Assembly (NCBI GenBank): GCA_035772735.1
Contig: JASDFA010000016.1
Location: 170,319,001-170,383,000 of the forward strand
Length of the DNA stretch: 64,000 nt
Source: Datura wrightii
Lineage: Eukaryota; Streptophyta; Magnoliopsida; Solanales; Solanaceae
Direction: 5' to 3'
Shown here in pieces: positions 43,287 through 55,683 of the stretch (positions are counted from its first letter, which is position 1; every line of letters starts with the position of its first letter). The notes beneath the pieces were generated by a model. It did no database searches, had not been told where the DNA came from, and saw nothing but the letters and a program-made list of their open reading frames with translations. Both the position numbers and the translations under genes were made by a program.

Positions 43287-45874
43287 TGTCACGACTCAAA
43301 CATAGGCCCGGATCAATACACGGGACAAAGAATCCCAAGAGACTCCAAGTCGACCCATGATATGAACATGACATCTAACTCAATCATAACAAAGAGGAAG
43401 GTCAACATAATTAACATAGCGGAAGTCTGAAAATATCGTAACATCAGAATACATGTCACAAGTCTGAAGCTGAGTACATTCTATGTCTGTAAAACCTCTA
43501 CTACTGACGAGTTGATGGGAAAAGACCCCAACTAACTCACTAAAGTATAAAACTGAAAGTACTAGATACAACTGAAAAGAAGGTCCCTCGAAAGATGAGG
43601 ATTCACCAACTCTGGTTGATAAGTGTCAATGCTGCAGGTCTGGCTAATGATGAAATTGAACCTAAATATCCAAGCCTGTATCATGAAATGATACAACATA
43701 GAGTATGCAGTCAGTATGTTGAATATACCGAGTATGCAAGGTAAGTAAAACCGCTAAGTAAGTAAAATCATAAACCATGCATATCATAAAACATAATCAA
43801 GATAAGATTCTGAGAGTAGGACTTGCATGCTATTTTCTAAAATCATGATCTGAACATAACTTAATATCATTACTAAATCAAATGACCAAAAGCTGAAAGA
43901 AGACAATCATAAGTAAAACTGAACTTTGGATCAAACTTACTGAAAACATAATATCCGGACTAATGAACATGCATAACTGAAATCATGAGGAATAATGGGA
44001 GAATCGTCATGTAACCGATATTACCATGATAGAGCTTACATAGTCCTGATTATCACACTTAAGTGGGTAGACCGTCCAAAGCCTTTCCAGAGCTAAGGAC
44101 GCTACCATGATATCGATATCAAGCTGAAGGCCCCTTAGGCTCGAGCTGGTCATTCATGCCGAGTTTAGAGCGGCATTTTTAGATGTTGGCATAGACGATG
44201 ATCTCTCAGGTCAACTGGAAGGCGATGGCTTATGTTCCTCAGAATGAGAATGCAGTGGTGGCTAGAGTTCGATACTTTCTCTGGATGAATTTGTCAGAGT
44301 TTTTAGGGTCAAAGGTAGAACAGGACCCTCATGAGTTCATTGTGGAGGTGCAGAAGATCACTCAGATTATAGGGGCAACTAGAGAGGAGAGTGCGGATTT
44401 AGCCTCCTATCAGCTTAAGGGGGTTGCTTACATATTGTATCGTTAGTGGAAGGATGGTATAGTAGTGGGAGCAGTTCTTGTGAGTTGGGACGAGTTTGTG
44501 ACTGCTTTCTTGGATAGGTTCTTCCTAGGGAGTTGAGGGAGGCAAAGGCAGTAGAGTTCGTCAACTTGAAGCAGTACCACAAGACTGTCCAAGAGTATGC
44601 CTTGGAGTTTACCCAACTGTCCAAGTATGAGCTGGAGATAGTTGCAGATCAGAGAGCTCGTATGAGCAGGTTTTTGAATGGAATATCAGACTCGCTGGTC
44701 AAGGCGTTTAGGATCGCTACGTTGAACGGTGATCTAGACTTCTCACCATTGGTCATATATGCCCAGCAGATAGAGGCGGATCAGATGAGGGAGAAGGAGA
44801 GACAGAGGCCAAGAGGGCCAGGATAGGGAGTTTCGGGCAGTTGTAGCAGAGATCTGGCAGAGGACATGGCCACTAGTCCCATCATAGATTATCATCCCTA
44901 GCACTATCATTAGCCAGTGTTCCATCTAGTTCTAGGCGTGATTAGTAGGGTAGAACATCAAGCTCAAGAGGTTAGTGGAGCATGTCAGTAGAGCCCAACA
45001 TTCCAATTTGCGGTAGGTGTGGTAGGAGGCACACCTGGCATGATTTTGGACGGCTCTACCCACTTGAGTGTAATAGCTGGGGCATCACGTAAGCTCTACC
45101 ATGATGGTGTCAGTTATGATGAGTCTTCAATTATTTCTCATGATTTCAGTTATGCATTTTCATGACTTATGATATCATGTTTTACAGCAGGTTTTACCCA
45201 ATGATCAATTTATAAGATTTTACTTATGATTTCAGCTATGGCAAGACATATAATCCTATTTTCAGTTTTGTGTCATTCTATTCAGATATGAAATTCAGTT
45301 TATGACTATACATGTTTTCAGATATCAGCATGCGGTCCTTACTCTTATGATCCTGTGATTTATGTTTATATGTATGATTTCAGTTTATACTTATTCAACA
45401 TGTTTTACTTACCTTGCATACTCAGTACATTCCAAGTACTGACCGCATACTCTATGTTGTATCGTCTCATGATACAGGTTCAGATAATTAGACTCAGTTC
45501 CGTCGTTAGCCTATTTCCCACAACTTACTCCAGTTTCCCATTGTTGGTGAGTCCTCATCCTTTGAGGACCTTTAGTTAGTGATGAGTTATATTACTTTCA
45601 GTTTCAGACTTTAGTGAGCTGGTTGGGGATGTTGTCCGATCAACTCTTCAAACATGTTAGAGGCTTATCGGACAATATGCAGAATTTCAATTTTGTCAGT
45701 ATTGACTCTATTATGATTGATAAGTATTCAAACTTCTGCTTATTCATGTTTCAGTTATCATACTTCTTTTGATATATGTTCTTTAGTTATCATGTTTATT
45801 CCATGGGTCTACTTGAAGCTATTCATGGTTCTAGGTTCTAGTCTCGATCCTGAGTCTTAGCTCGGGTCGTGACA
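43287..45874. mobile_element. Structure D3: chromovirus gag between inverted LTR fragments
   Basis: The left arm (43287-44140) is the last ~853 bp of a D-type LTR on the minus strand. The right arm (45043-45874) is nearly the same LTR part on the plus strand. Between them is 0.9 kb of D-type gag. Both outer ends are therefore LTR 3' ends (TGTCACGAC on the left, GTCGTGACA on the right). Flanking 5-mers are CTTTA and CCTAA, not a clear duplication. The arms could form a hairpin about 0.8 kb long. Confidence 0.7.
44141..45042 (+). pseudogene. gag: D3 gag fragment
   Basis: Aligns with D1 and D2 gag from just after the leader (HAEFRAAF-like) through MNLSEFLGSKVEQDPHEFI, SYQLKGVAY, a frameshift at FLDRFF, FTQLSKYELEIVADQRARMSRFLNGISD and a basic linker to the first half of the zinc-knuckle region (CGRCGRRHTWHD). 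It then switches directly into LTR sequence. A TAG at the R*WKDG position replaces Gln of D1. The 5' leader and all of pol are missing. It lies between LTR fragments of opposite orientation. Confidence 0.78.
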
Positions 45875-47690
45875 CCTAAAGATCTTAATCAATGCATTAG
45901 TGGTTTGAGGTATTATTTTGATGTTGCTAGGTAATTTTGGTGAGAAGAATTTGTGATGGGTTGTATCTGTGATATGAAAATTTTGGAAAGGTTCTAATTT
46001 AAAAGATTTGAGTAAGGAAGGAAAGATTTTCATGCACTCAAGATTTGAGGTTATTACTACTCTTATGGCTGGTGCAACTTTTATGCTAATACTTATGGGT
46101 ATTTTGAATCACTCCTCGAGTAGATATGAAGGATTTTCAATTTATTAAGTTAAAATTGATTAAAAATGAAATCTGACATTTGGGAAAATAAAGATAAGGG
46201 TATTTATTTTATATGCTAATAAGATAGGATGTAAATTTTTGAGTGTTCTTGGAGGAGAAAGTATATGAATATTTTTAGCTAAGAGCTTTGGTAAGTGCCA
46301 TGGTAGTTTTGAGTTTGGTGATTGGTGTAGTTCAGATTTTAGATGAATGGCACAACGAGATTAATGGAAAGAAGATTTCTGGTGTATTAAAGTGTGTGGT
46401 AAGATGACATCATCAAATGAATAAAATAAAGTTGATCAGGTAAAGGGAGTTATATATTCTAGCGACCCATCAGTCGTTATTAAATCTTTGGCAATAGGAG
46501 CATAAGAGTTCATTTTTATTGGTATGCATTTTTATTTTTGGAATAACATGTATAAGCTAAAGTAAGATAGTTTTAAAATAAAGTGAGCCTAGTTGGGTGA
46601 GTCCTCCATAGCGGCTAGTTTGTCATTGTATAATAAATGTTGAGAGCTGCAGCGAGAGACAAAAACCAGAGTTTTTTGTTTAAGTCTATTTCAGGATTTA
46701 GCTCCTATTCTAAGGAGGGTTTCTCCTAAAAATGCATCCAGAGTAAATTTTAAGATATTCCACCCAAGAACGGAGAGGTGTAGCCCTCCAAAAATGTGGT
46801 TCCCCCATCTTCCTTGCCAATCTTTCATCAAGAATTGTAGATTGAGGGCAAAAAATCAAGTGCCACTAGTGTTATGGCAATAGCTTGACATTGAGGTAGG
46901 TTATGGTTTACTTTGAATTTAAACTTTTATTATTAAAACATATATACTTATAAAATTGGCAGGAGAAGGAATGAGTAGACCTCTATGCATGGTGTACGGT
47001 TGGGTGTCACCTAGAATAACATAGGAAAATATGCATGGGTAGTGCGTGCGAGTAATTGTCTATATATGATCATGATTCGGTTAAGATTAACGTGAGAGGG
47101 GTGGATACATTATGTTAAAATTTGGCTATAACTTGAATAAGATTATACTAAGGTTTCGAAGGGAAGGGTGACTAGTAGCAAGGATATAATTATCCAAAAT
47201 GGGATTTGAAGGGAAAGAATGTAGCAGAGTATTAGTGCTTGATCCTTAATAAAATATTTATGATCTAAAGAGTTATGTCTTGGTTAGGGGAATTGTGGTA
47301 TGATTTCCTAAAAACTATTAATAAGAGGATGCTTAGGAAAGGGATAAATATGTATGTGTGAATGGGTCACACTCTTAAACAAAAATTGGCAATTCTAGTC
47401 TGAGAGTGTCTATTGGGAAATGTTTTCAAATTATTGCGTCCTTATATGACCTTGCTTGTAGAAATAAGCTATTAAAATGTTAAAACATGTTTGATGTATA
47501 CATGTAGATATATCTTGTGATGGTTGTGTGCATTCATGATGATCAATGCATACTTAGCTGTATTATCCTATGTGATGGTTGAATAGGGAACATACTGAGA
47601 CATGTTGATGATAATTGAGTAATAAATTATTATTCAAAAATGAGTGGCTCATGTACGATATGAGCTTACGGATGAGAAGATACATGAGGG
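45875..47690. other. Unassigned region, no gene seen
   Basis: AT-rich sequence with no ORF of note and no match that I recognise to the LTRs or genes of this window. It separates D3 from the truncated gag of D2, and no tRNA-Met primer site or D-type LTR precedes D2. Confidence 0.4.
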
Positions 47691-48763
47691 ATGAGCGGCA
47701 GAAGAAATGGAAATGGAAATGGCCACGAGGATGGCTATGGGGATGGGCACCAACAGGCCCCACCAGCCCATGAGCACCTGGCACCGGAGCTGATTGCCCA
47801 TGCTGAATTCAGGGCAGCCATTCAGATGCTAGCACAGGCCTTGACCACCCAAGGCAATTAGCAGGCAGTAGTGCATGTCCCATAGAATGGGAATGCGATG
47901 GCAAAAAGAGTTAGAGATTTCTTGAGTATGAACCCTCCAGAGTTCCTTGGGTCAAAGGTGGTCGAGGATCCACATGAGTTTATCGACAAGATTCTAAAGA
48001 TCACCTAGGTCATGGGGGTGAATGGAGAGGAGTGCAACGACTTAGCCTCTTATCTATTGAAAAGGGTTGCACATATCTGGTTCAAGTAATGGAAGGATAG
48101 TAGGGTTGGAGTACGCCCTATCAGTTGGGATGAGTTTCACGTCGCTTTTCTAGATCGGTTCTTCCCTTGTGAGATGAGGGAGCTGAAAGCGGCTGATTTT
48201 GTGAATCTAAAATAGGGAAAGATGACAGTGAAGGAATATGCCTTAGAATCCACTAGTCTATCCAAGTATGCACCAAAGCTCGTGGTTGATTAGAGAGCTA
48301 GAGTGAGCAGATTTGTTCATGGAGTGGCGGACTACTTGGAAAAGGATTGCAGAACCACCATACTCTATCAGGATATGGATTTTCCTCCGATAGTTTTATA
48401 TGCCCCGCAGATGTAGGTAGTGCATTTGAGGGAGAGAGAGGCCAAGAGGGCCAGGACAGATAGTTATAGGTTCTCTCAGTCGAGATAAGGTGGTGGGCAG
48501 CGACAACAGTCCCACTAGAGATCTTCAGCATCTTCAGCTATAGTGTGCCATCCAGTCCTAGGCACGACCAAAGGGGACAAGCATCAGGCTCTAGGTGTCA
48601 GAGCAGCAGGCCCGCAGATTCCAGTATTCCAGTTTGCGACCGGTGGGGATGGAGGCACACAAGTCAGTGTTTGGCAGATATAGGCACTTTCTTCGGGTGT
48701 GGAAATCCCGGACATATGCTCAGAGATTGCCCAACAGCTAGACAGGAACATGATAGGGTCTGA
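47691..48763 (+). pseudogene. gag: D2 gag
   Basis: The start at 47691 (MSGRRNGNGNGHEDG) matches the D1 leader (MNGRRNGNGEGHED). The capsid core MNPPEFLGSKVVEDPHEFI, the WDEFHVAFLDRFFPCEMRELKA segment and FFGCGNPGHMLRDC follow. The first Cys of the knuckle is Phe. Stops at 47859, 47883, 48006, 48087, 48213 and 48291 all fall where D1 has Gln: five TAG for CAG and one TAA for CAA. Upstream there is neither LTR nor primer site, so D2 is truncated on its 5' side exactly at gag. Confidence 0.85.
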
Positions 48764-49569
48764 GGCCTAGCTTCCAGTTCAACAGCTTCACCAGCACGCC
48801 TATCTCAGTAGGGCGCATTCACTAGTGCGGGTGGCAGACAGTGCCAAAACAGATTCTATGCCTTATCATCCTTCCAGGAGCAAGAGGTTTCCTCGGATCT
48901 AGTCACTGGTATGTTACGAGTTTTCCACCTTGATATTAATGCTTTTTTATACCTAGGGGCTACTTTGTCTTTTGTGATGCCCTATGTTGCTAGTAGTTTC
49001 GGAGTCAGTCCAAAATCTTATCAGAACACTTCTCAGTCTCTACTCCAATCGGTGATTCAGTTATTGCTAGACGGGTGTATATAGATTGCACTATCACAGT
49101 TCTTTAGAAAATCACCTCAGTAGATTTAGTAGAGTTAGCCATGACCGATTTTGATGTTATCCTCATCATGGATTGGCTATTTGCATGTTATGCCTCAGTT
49201 AATTGTAGAACCTGTGTGGTAGAGTTTCAATTCCCAAGTAAGCCAGTCTTAGAATGGAAGGGTAGTTTAGATGTGCTTGTAGGTCATTTCATTTCCTACC
49301 ATAAGGCCAGAAAGATGATCTCTAAGGGTTACGTGTACCATCTAGTTAGGGTTAAGGATGCTACATCCAAGACCATGACTATCCAGTCCATTCCAGTAGT
49401 ATGTGAGAATCCAGAAGTCTTCCCAGATGATCTACCGAGAATCTCTCCTGAGTGGGAGATTGATTTTGGTATTGACCTTCTTCCTGATACGCAGCCTATA
49501 TATATTCCTCCTTACAGAATGTTTCCAATCGAGCTAAAGGAATTGAAGGAGCAATTAAAGGCCTCCTAG
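48764..49569 (+). pseudogene. pol: D2 protease and pre-RT linker
   Basis: The protease reads MLRVFHLDINAFLYLGATLSFVMPYVASSFGV. The catalytic DPG/DTG-type Asp is Tyr (LYLGATL), the same replacement as in D1. Several stops precede the next open part at 49141 (MTDFDVILIMDWLFACYASV), followed by the conserved linker with FISYHKARKMISKG, ENPEVFPDDLPRI and IDFGIDLLPDTQP. A one-base deletion near 49560 ends this frame before reverse transcriptase. Protease function is lost. Confidence 0.8.
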
Positions 49570-50270
49570 ACAAGGGTTTCATTAGACCGAGCAAATCCCC
49601 ATGGGGTGTTCCAGTTCTATTTTTCCGAAAGAAGGATGGTTCTCTTTGTATGTGTATTGATTACCAGCAATTGAACAAGGTCAGCATCAAGAAATGGTAT
49701 CCCCTTTATAGAATTAATGATTTGTTTGACCAGCTTCAAAGTGCAAAGTGCTTTTTGAAGATAGATCTCAGATCCGAATACAATCAGCTCAGGGTTCAGG
49801 AGCGTGACGTCCCAAAGACAGCTTCAGGATGCGGTATGGTCATTATGAGTTTGTAGTTATGTCTTTTGGACTAACGAATGCTCCTGCAACTTTTATGGAT
49901 TTGATGAACAAGGTGTTCAAGCCATACTTGGATATGTTCGTGATCATGTTTATCGATGATATCCTGATATACTCTCGGAGCGAAGAGGAGCATGGCACTC
50001 ATTTGAGGGTGGTGCTATAGACTCTCTAGGATCGCCAATTATATGCTAAATTTAGTAAATGTGAATTTTGGTTGAACTTAGTGGCATTTTTGGGTCATGT
50101 GGTGTCGCGTGAGGGTATAAAGTTGGACCCCCAGAAGATAGAGGCGGTGAAGAATTGGCCTAAATCGGTGAATCCTTCGGATATTAGGAGATTCTTAGGT
50201 TTAGTTGGCTATTATCGGAGATTTGTTGAGGGATTTTCATCTATTGCAGCTCCATTGATGAATTGACCCA
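49570..50270 (+). pseudogene. pol: D2 reverse transcriptase
   Basis: Frame-broken but readable reverse transcriptase. Segments are SPWGVPVLFFRKKDGSL, CIDYQQLNKVSIKK, RINDLFDQLQ, FLKIDLRSEYNQLRV, a frameshift near 49825, then YGHYEFVVMSFGLTNAPATF and the catalytic FIDDILIYS with GAT-GAT at 49955-49960. The connection part carries GHVVSREGIKLDPQKIEAVKNW and RRFLGLVGYYRRFVEGFS. A stop lies in the middle (VVL*TL*D). The catalytic residues survive, the frame does not. It is the only near-complete reverse transcriptase in the window. Confidence 0.85.
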
Positions 50271-50860
50271 ACAGAAAGTGAAACTTCAATGGTCACAGGC
50301 TTGTGAGAGGAGCTTTCAAGAGTTGAAGACTCGACTTACCAGCACCGGTGTTAACCCTACCTGAGGGTACTGATGGGTTTGTGGTGTATTGTGATGCTTC
50401 GAAGATCGGCCTTGATTGTGTATTGATGCAGCATGGTAAGGTTATAGCATATGCTTCCAAGCAACTGAAAGTTTATGAGAAGAATTACCCGACCCATGAT
50501 CTTGAATTGGCGGCGGCGGCGATATTTTCCTTGAAGATTTGGAGACACAATTTGTATTGGGTCTATGTGGATGTGTTTACGGACCACAAAATCCCACAAT
50601 ATGTGTTTACTCAGAAGGATCTAAGTCTGCTTCAAAGGAGGTGGTTGGAGCTACTCAAGGATTATGATATGAGTGTCCTTTACAATTTGGGTAAGGCTAA
50701 CGTAGTAGCAGACATACTTAGTAGACTCTCTATGGAGAGTGTGTCCCATGTGGATGAAGGGAGGAAGGAGCTGATAAAAGATGTGCATCGACTTGCAAGG
50801 TTGGGAGTTCATTTGGTTGACTTTACCAATGGCGGTGTTATTGTTCAAAACGGATAAAAA
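50271..50860 (+). pseudogene. pol: D2 RNase H
   Basis: After a frame change the RNase H domain is open from 50348 to 50857: VVYCDASKIGLDCVL carries the first Asp, HDLELAAA the Glu, and VFTDHKIPQYVF and NVVADILSR the remaining acidic positions. The VVADILSR and following RLGVHLVDF segment mark the link to integrase, also seen at the right window edge in D4. The domain itself is nearly uninterrupted. Confidence 0.83.
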
Positions 50861-51780
50861 TCATCCTTGGTGGCTGTTGTAAAAGCTAGACAAGACAAGG
50901 ACCCTATTTTGTTAGATTTAAAGGAAGTCGTCTAGAATTAGAAGGTAGAGGTCTTTTCCAAAGGAGGAGATGGTGTGCTTCGATATCAGGGTTGTTTGTG
51001 CATTCTAGATCTTGGTGATTTGGGAGACAAAATGTTGCACGAGGCTCACGGTTCTAGGTATTCCATACATCTAGGTGCCACCAAGATGTATCGTGACTTA
51101 TGGGAAGTCTATTGGTGGAATGTCATGAAGAAGGACATCACAAAATTTGTAGCTAAGTGTCCAAATTGTCAGCAAGTGAAGGTTGAGCATCAAAGACTGG
51201 GAGGTGCTTCAGGACATCAGTATCCCTACTTGGAAGTGGGAGGAAATCAATATGGACTTCATCACAGGGTTGCCTTGCACTCATAGACAGTATGACTCCA
51301 TTTGGGTGGTCATGGACAGGTTGGCCAAAGCCGCTCATTTTCTACCGATTAAAACTAAAGATTTAGTAGAGGATTATGCCAAACTGTACATCCGAGAACT
51401 AGTCCAGTTGCATGGAGTGCCCTTTTCCATCATATCAGACGGAGGTACTCAGTTCACCTCTCAGTTTTTGGAGATCATTTTAAAAGGGACTTGGTACTCA
51501 GGTCAAGCTCAATACAACATTCCATCCGAAAATCGATGGTCAGGCGGAGCAGACTATTCAAACTCTCAAGGGCATGTTAAGAGCATGTGTGATTGACTTC
51601 AAGGGTAGTTGGGTTGATCATTTTCCTCTCATTAAGTTCGCGTATAATAACAATTATCATTCCAACATTCATATGGCTCCATTTATGGCTCTGTATGGGC
51701 GGAAATGTAGATTGCCTATTGGTTGGTTTGAAGTCGGTGAAGCTATGATGATAGGACAACATTCAGTTCTTTGAGAAAGT
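50861..51780 (+). pseudogene. pol: D2 integrase
   Basis: The N-terminal zinc domain has EAHGSRYSIHLGATKMY and KCPNCQQVKVEHQ. The catalytic core has INMDFITGLP (first Asp), IISDGGTQFTSQF (second Asp) and, after a frameshift near 51500, DGQAEQTIQTLKGML with the Glu, near 51540-51570. MLRACVIDFKGSWVDHFPLI and ALYGRKCRLPIGWFEVGEA follow. Frameshifts near 51180 and 51500 and further stops inactivate it. D4 carries the homologous part at 62866-63678. Confidence 0.83.
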
Positions 51781-52302
51781 TCAGCTCACACGGGACAGGT
51801 TGAAAATAACTCAAAGTTGCCAAAAGTCCTATGCGGATGTGCGAAGGAGAGAGCTTGAGTTCGAAGTTGATTATTGGGTGTTTTTGAAGGTGTCTCCCAT
51901 GAAGGGAGTGATGAGATTCAGAAAGAAAGGAAAACACAGTCCCCATTATGTGGGCCTGTACCATATTATGAAATAGGTTGGCAAGATAGCATATGAGTTG
52001 CAGTTTCCCTCAGAATTATCTTCAGTCCATTCAGTTTTCCATGTATCGCTCCTAAAGAAGTGTTTGGGTGATCCAGCTCTAGTTGTTACTGTGGACAGTG
52101 TCGGTGTGAAAGACAGCCTTAGCTATGAGGAGGTCCAGTGGAAATATTGGATCATCAGGTTTGAAAGCTAAGGAACAAGGAAGTAGCTTCAGTTAAGTTT
52201 TTATGGAGAAATTAGCATGTTGAGGGAGCTATGTGGGAAGCCGAAGCAGATATAATGTCTAGATACCCACATTTATACCCTACCGGCTCAGTTCCATCTT
52301 GA
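51781..52302 (+). pseudogene. pol: D2 integrase tail and chromodomain-like C-terminus
   Basis: The segment has FLKVSPMKGVMRF, SVFHVSLLKKCLGDPALVV and then VEILDHQV*KLRNKEVASVKFLWRN*HVEG, ending MWEAEADIMSRYPHLYP, with a stop at 52300-52302. This is the chromodomain region that marks Tekay/Del-type chromoviruses. The two internal stops are TGA where CGA is expected and TAG where CAG is expected; D4 has Arg and Gln there. Such domains target integration to heterochromatin. Confidence 0.8.
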
Positions 52303-52547
52303 GGTATTAGATTTTGCCCTAAAACTCTACTCAGTTTCATGTTCAGTTCATGTGCCCCAGTTTCTTTCATGTCTATGGATGTATGTATGATTCATGAATT
52401 TAGTTCAGTCATGTAGTTCAGTTCGGAGGTAGTCAATCCGTCGGTTTTCAGCTTATATGGTCAATATTTGAGTATGATGATTGCATCTCTCTGCTTTTCT
52501 GTATGATTTTCAACATTCAAGGATGAATGTTCCCAAGGGGGAGATAT
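52303..52547 (+). other. D2 3' noncoding region with polypurine tract
   Basis: A short untranslated region ending in AAGGGGGAGATAT (52535-52547) immediately before the LTR, the expected polypurine tract. Confidence 0.8.
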
Positions 52548-54847
52548 TGTAGTACCCCGAAAACCCTAAGATCAGACCTGGGAGTTGAAATGGAGAAAAA
52601 AGAATTTTCTACACCATGTCATACAATGATTTGTCCTGTGACCCATCAGGATGACCACGAGTCGTTAAGTGACTCGTGGTGAGGAGTATGACTAGAGTTG
52701 GAAATTTCTGGTTCTAGGTCACCACGGACATGACCACAAGTCGTGGTCAGCCCCACGACTCATTGAGTCAGTCGTGGTTAGGAATGAGGTGAAGGTAGGA
52801 GAAACTGGGCAGTGCACTTAATGGGTGGGTTACCACGACTCATTGTGTGCACCATGAGTCGTGGTGTGCCCTATAGTGACCCCTAGGTGAATATTGGTAG
52901 TGAAGGCAACGGAAGGTGACCATGATTAGTGGTCACCAGTGACGAACTGTTAGGTCCCTTGTGAGGACCCTTTGTGGTATCATGGCCAGTGTACTTAACG
53001 ACAGGAGATCACGACTCGTGCCTAGTGGTAACGACTCGTCCAGTCCCTCGTTGGAACTGGCAGTAAGTTTTTCTTTGCGAATATAGTAAGGGCTTATTTG
53101 TAATTCCTATGATCCTAAGGCCTAAATGACATCAGTTTAAGCTATGTATAGTGAGTTTTAAGAAGGGTAAGTTCATTCTAAACTATCCCTATTCATGGAT
53201 GCAAGCTTAGAGGGCTAGAGAGGTGATCAAGCTTAATTCCTTCCAAATTCTTCTCAATTCTTCCTTGGGAAATCAGAGAAGTTGTAGAATCAGAGTCCCT
53301 CAGGTATGTATGGTTATGAATGGGTGAATTTGTTCACACCCATGGCCAATACCTCTCTAATTCATGAAAATCTACATCTTGATCCTATGGGGTTTAACCA
53401 AATGCATAAATTTCCTAAGTTTCTACATAGGTATGATCTAAGTATGTTTCTATCATTTAATATGATTCATGGTCAAGTTTTATAATGTTTTCAATTATAA
53501 ATCATGTTTTGAAGTTTTATAAATTATGATGCCCATCCATGAGAAGTTCATGAAAGTTGAGATTTATGATGTATGTTCAAGTATGATGAGATATTTATGA
53601 TGAAAAACATGTTTTCAAGTTACCCATGTTTATGATTATGTTTTCAAGTGAATTAAGTATTTTCAAGCATGTTTAAGTATTGATCAAGCCCATATGTTCA
53701 AGTATGATTTATGATTTCATGTCAAAATTAGCTTACCACATGGTTTTGGAGTCAAGACACTCAATTATGTTTAGCTTGCGGTATGGTTTGAGTCAAGTCT
53801 CCTCATGTATGATTTTATATAGACATGATTATTCAGCTTCATTGAAAAACGATGGAGAGCATATGCATGTTTTTGGGAGAAGTGTCTAGCATCGAGTAGG
53901 CTAAGGGTTAGTCAACCCTATGCCTCAAAACTACATGCCAACGTAGGTATGATCAGATTAATTAGGATCTCCTTTGTGAGCTTTCCCCTGCCCCAAGGGG
54001 CCTTCAGCTTGATATCGATATCATGATACCACCCTTAGCCCTGGCAAGGCTTTGGACGGTTCTTCCCACTTGAGTGTGATAGTCGGGACCACGTAAACTC
54101 TATCATGGTAATGTCGGTTATAAGACGAGTCTCTCGTTATTCCTCATGATTTCAGTTATTCATGTTTATCATTCATGATATATTTATTTATTTATTTATT
54201 TATTTTAAAGCAGGTTTGAGCAATGTCCAATTGTACTTATGATTATCAGATTTCAGCTTTGGGTCATTCGATTCAGTTATGATGTTCAATTATGTTCAGA
54301 TCATGATTTTAGAAAATAGCATGCAAGCCCTACTCTCAGATTCTTATCTTTATTATGTTTTATATTATGCATGTTTTAATGATTTTACTTAATTAAGCCA
54401 TTTTACTTACCTTTCATACTCGGTACATTCCACGTACTGACCGCATAATCTATGCTATATCATTTTATGATACAGGCTCCAATCTTCATACTCAGCCTCG
54501 TCACTAGCTAGTTTACGGAGTTAGCATCCAACTTCGGTGGTGAGTTTTCATCTCCCGAGGACCATTCCTTATCAGTTATCTTTGTATTTTTGGTTTTAGG
54601 CTTAGAGAGTTAGGTGGGGTCTTTTCCCATCAACTCATCAGACATAGAGTCTTTTCTGACATAGATTATATTTAGCTTCAGATTTGCGGTTGTATTCTGA
54701 TGTTATGTATAACTTCCTCTATGATTACTATGATTGATCTTCTGCTTTTATTGATTTAGATATTATGTTTATTCCATGGGTCGACTTGAATCCTCTCGGG
54801 ATTCCTTGTCCCGTGTCTCGATCCAGGCCTATGTTCCGGTCATGACA
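52548..54847 (+). repeat. D2 3' LTR (complete)
   Basis: 2300 bp, starting TGTAGTACCCCG and ending GGTCATGACA. The first 500 bp carry ACGACTCGT-type motifs, including a perfect 10-bp inverted repeat ACCACGAGTC (52654-52663) and GACTCGTGGT (52671-52680). A TTTA microsatellite lies at 54181-54206. It is the reference copy for the D1, D3 and D4 LTR pieces. Confidence 0.88.
54181..54206 (+). repeat. TATT tetranucleotide microsatellite
   Basis: About six TATT units in the D2 LTR, absent from the D1 and D3 copies at this place. Confidence 0.8.
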
Positions 54848-55683
54848 GCTTCTGTTGTGGCTAAGAAGAAAATTTAAGCTTAAATCTCAAAGGGGTTAAC
54901 TAGGGATGCTGTTAAGAAAATTACAACAACAATGGACCAAATAGGTCTTTCAAATAAATGCCTTAATCACCTCTTTATTGGAAACTAGCTATCCTATGCA
55001 CACATAGGCAAGTTCTAGATGCAGCATATCAAGCTCACCTCTCATGGCGTCATGATGTGCTACATATCCACAAAATCAAGTTGAATAAAGCTATCATTAT
55101 TAAGCCCTAAGATTATTTTTCTTTGAGTCAAATTAAAGAACCTATGTGTCTCTCATGGATTATTACTTCTTATGAATTCAAGATGATCACTTCATTGTCT
55201 TTAGCTTAGCTTCTAAGTGGAATATCAAAGAGCACATAAGTAGTAGTTTTGACTTCATCTTAAAAAATGAAAAAAATTGTGACCAATTTTCCCTTAAGAC
55301 GGTCGTTATCCATCCATCATTGAGAAGGATCACTACCTCTATGAAAATACTAAAAACATGACTCTTAATTAACAAAACAAAACTAAGTAGAGACGATCAC
55401 ATAACAACTAACAAGGCATCATCAGTGTTCACAGCCATCACCATTACTAGCTATTATAGACTATGGTTTTATCAATCACAAATCAGCTACCACACAGAGA
55501 ATAAACACTAGTGCCACAACCCACTACAAATTTAGAAAACAAGGAATACAACAGGAAATTTATTTCCTCTACCCCACACTTAAACAGGCACTGTCCCCAG
55601 TGTATACACAAATTTATCAATTAGGGAGAGAAAAAGAACTTCCCGAGCCTCTACATACAATCGTCATCATCAGGATTATACTC
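54848..55683 (-). other. Fragment F 3' noncoding tail
   Basis: Minus-strand sequence related to the tail of element A: 55278-55330 matches A 12060-12105, and a TCTAGAACTTGC segment also occurs in A near 12413. TAAGTGTGGGGT (55571-55582) is identical to the A polypurine tract. The hairpin CACTG-GGGA-CAGTG lies at 55589-55602. The left end abuts the D2 LTR. Confidence 0.65.

Noticed and set aside
43282..45879. D3 as a terminal-inverted-repeat DNA transposon
   Set aside because: The arms are recognisable LTR 3' halves and the centre is gag; the flanking bases give no clear duplication.
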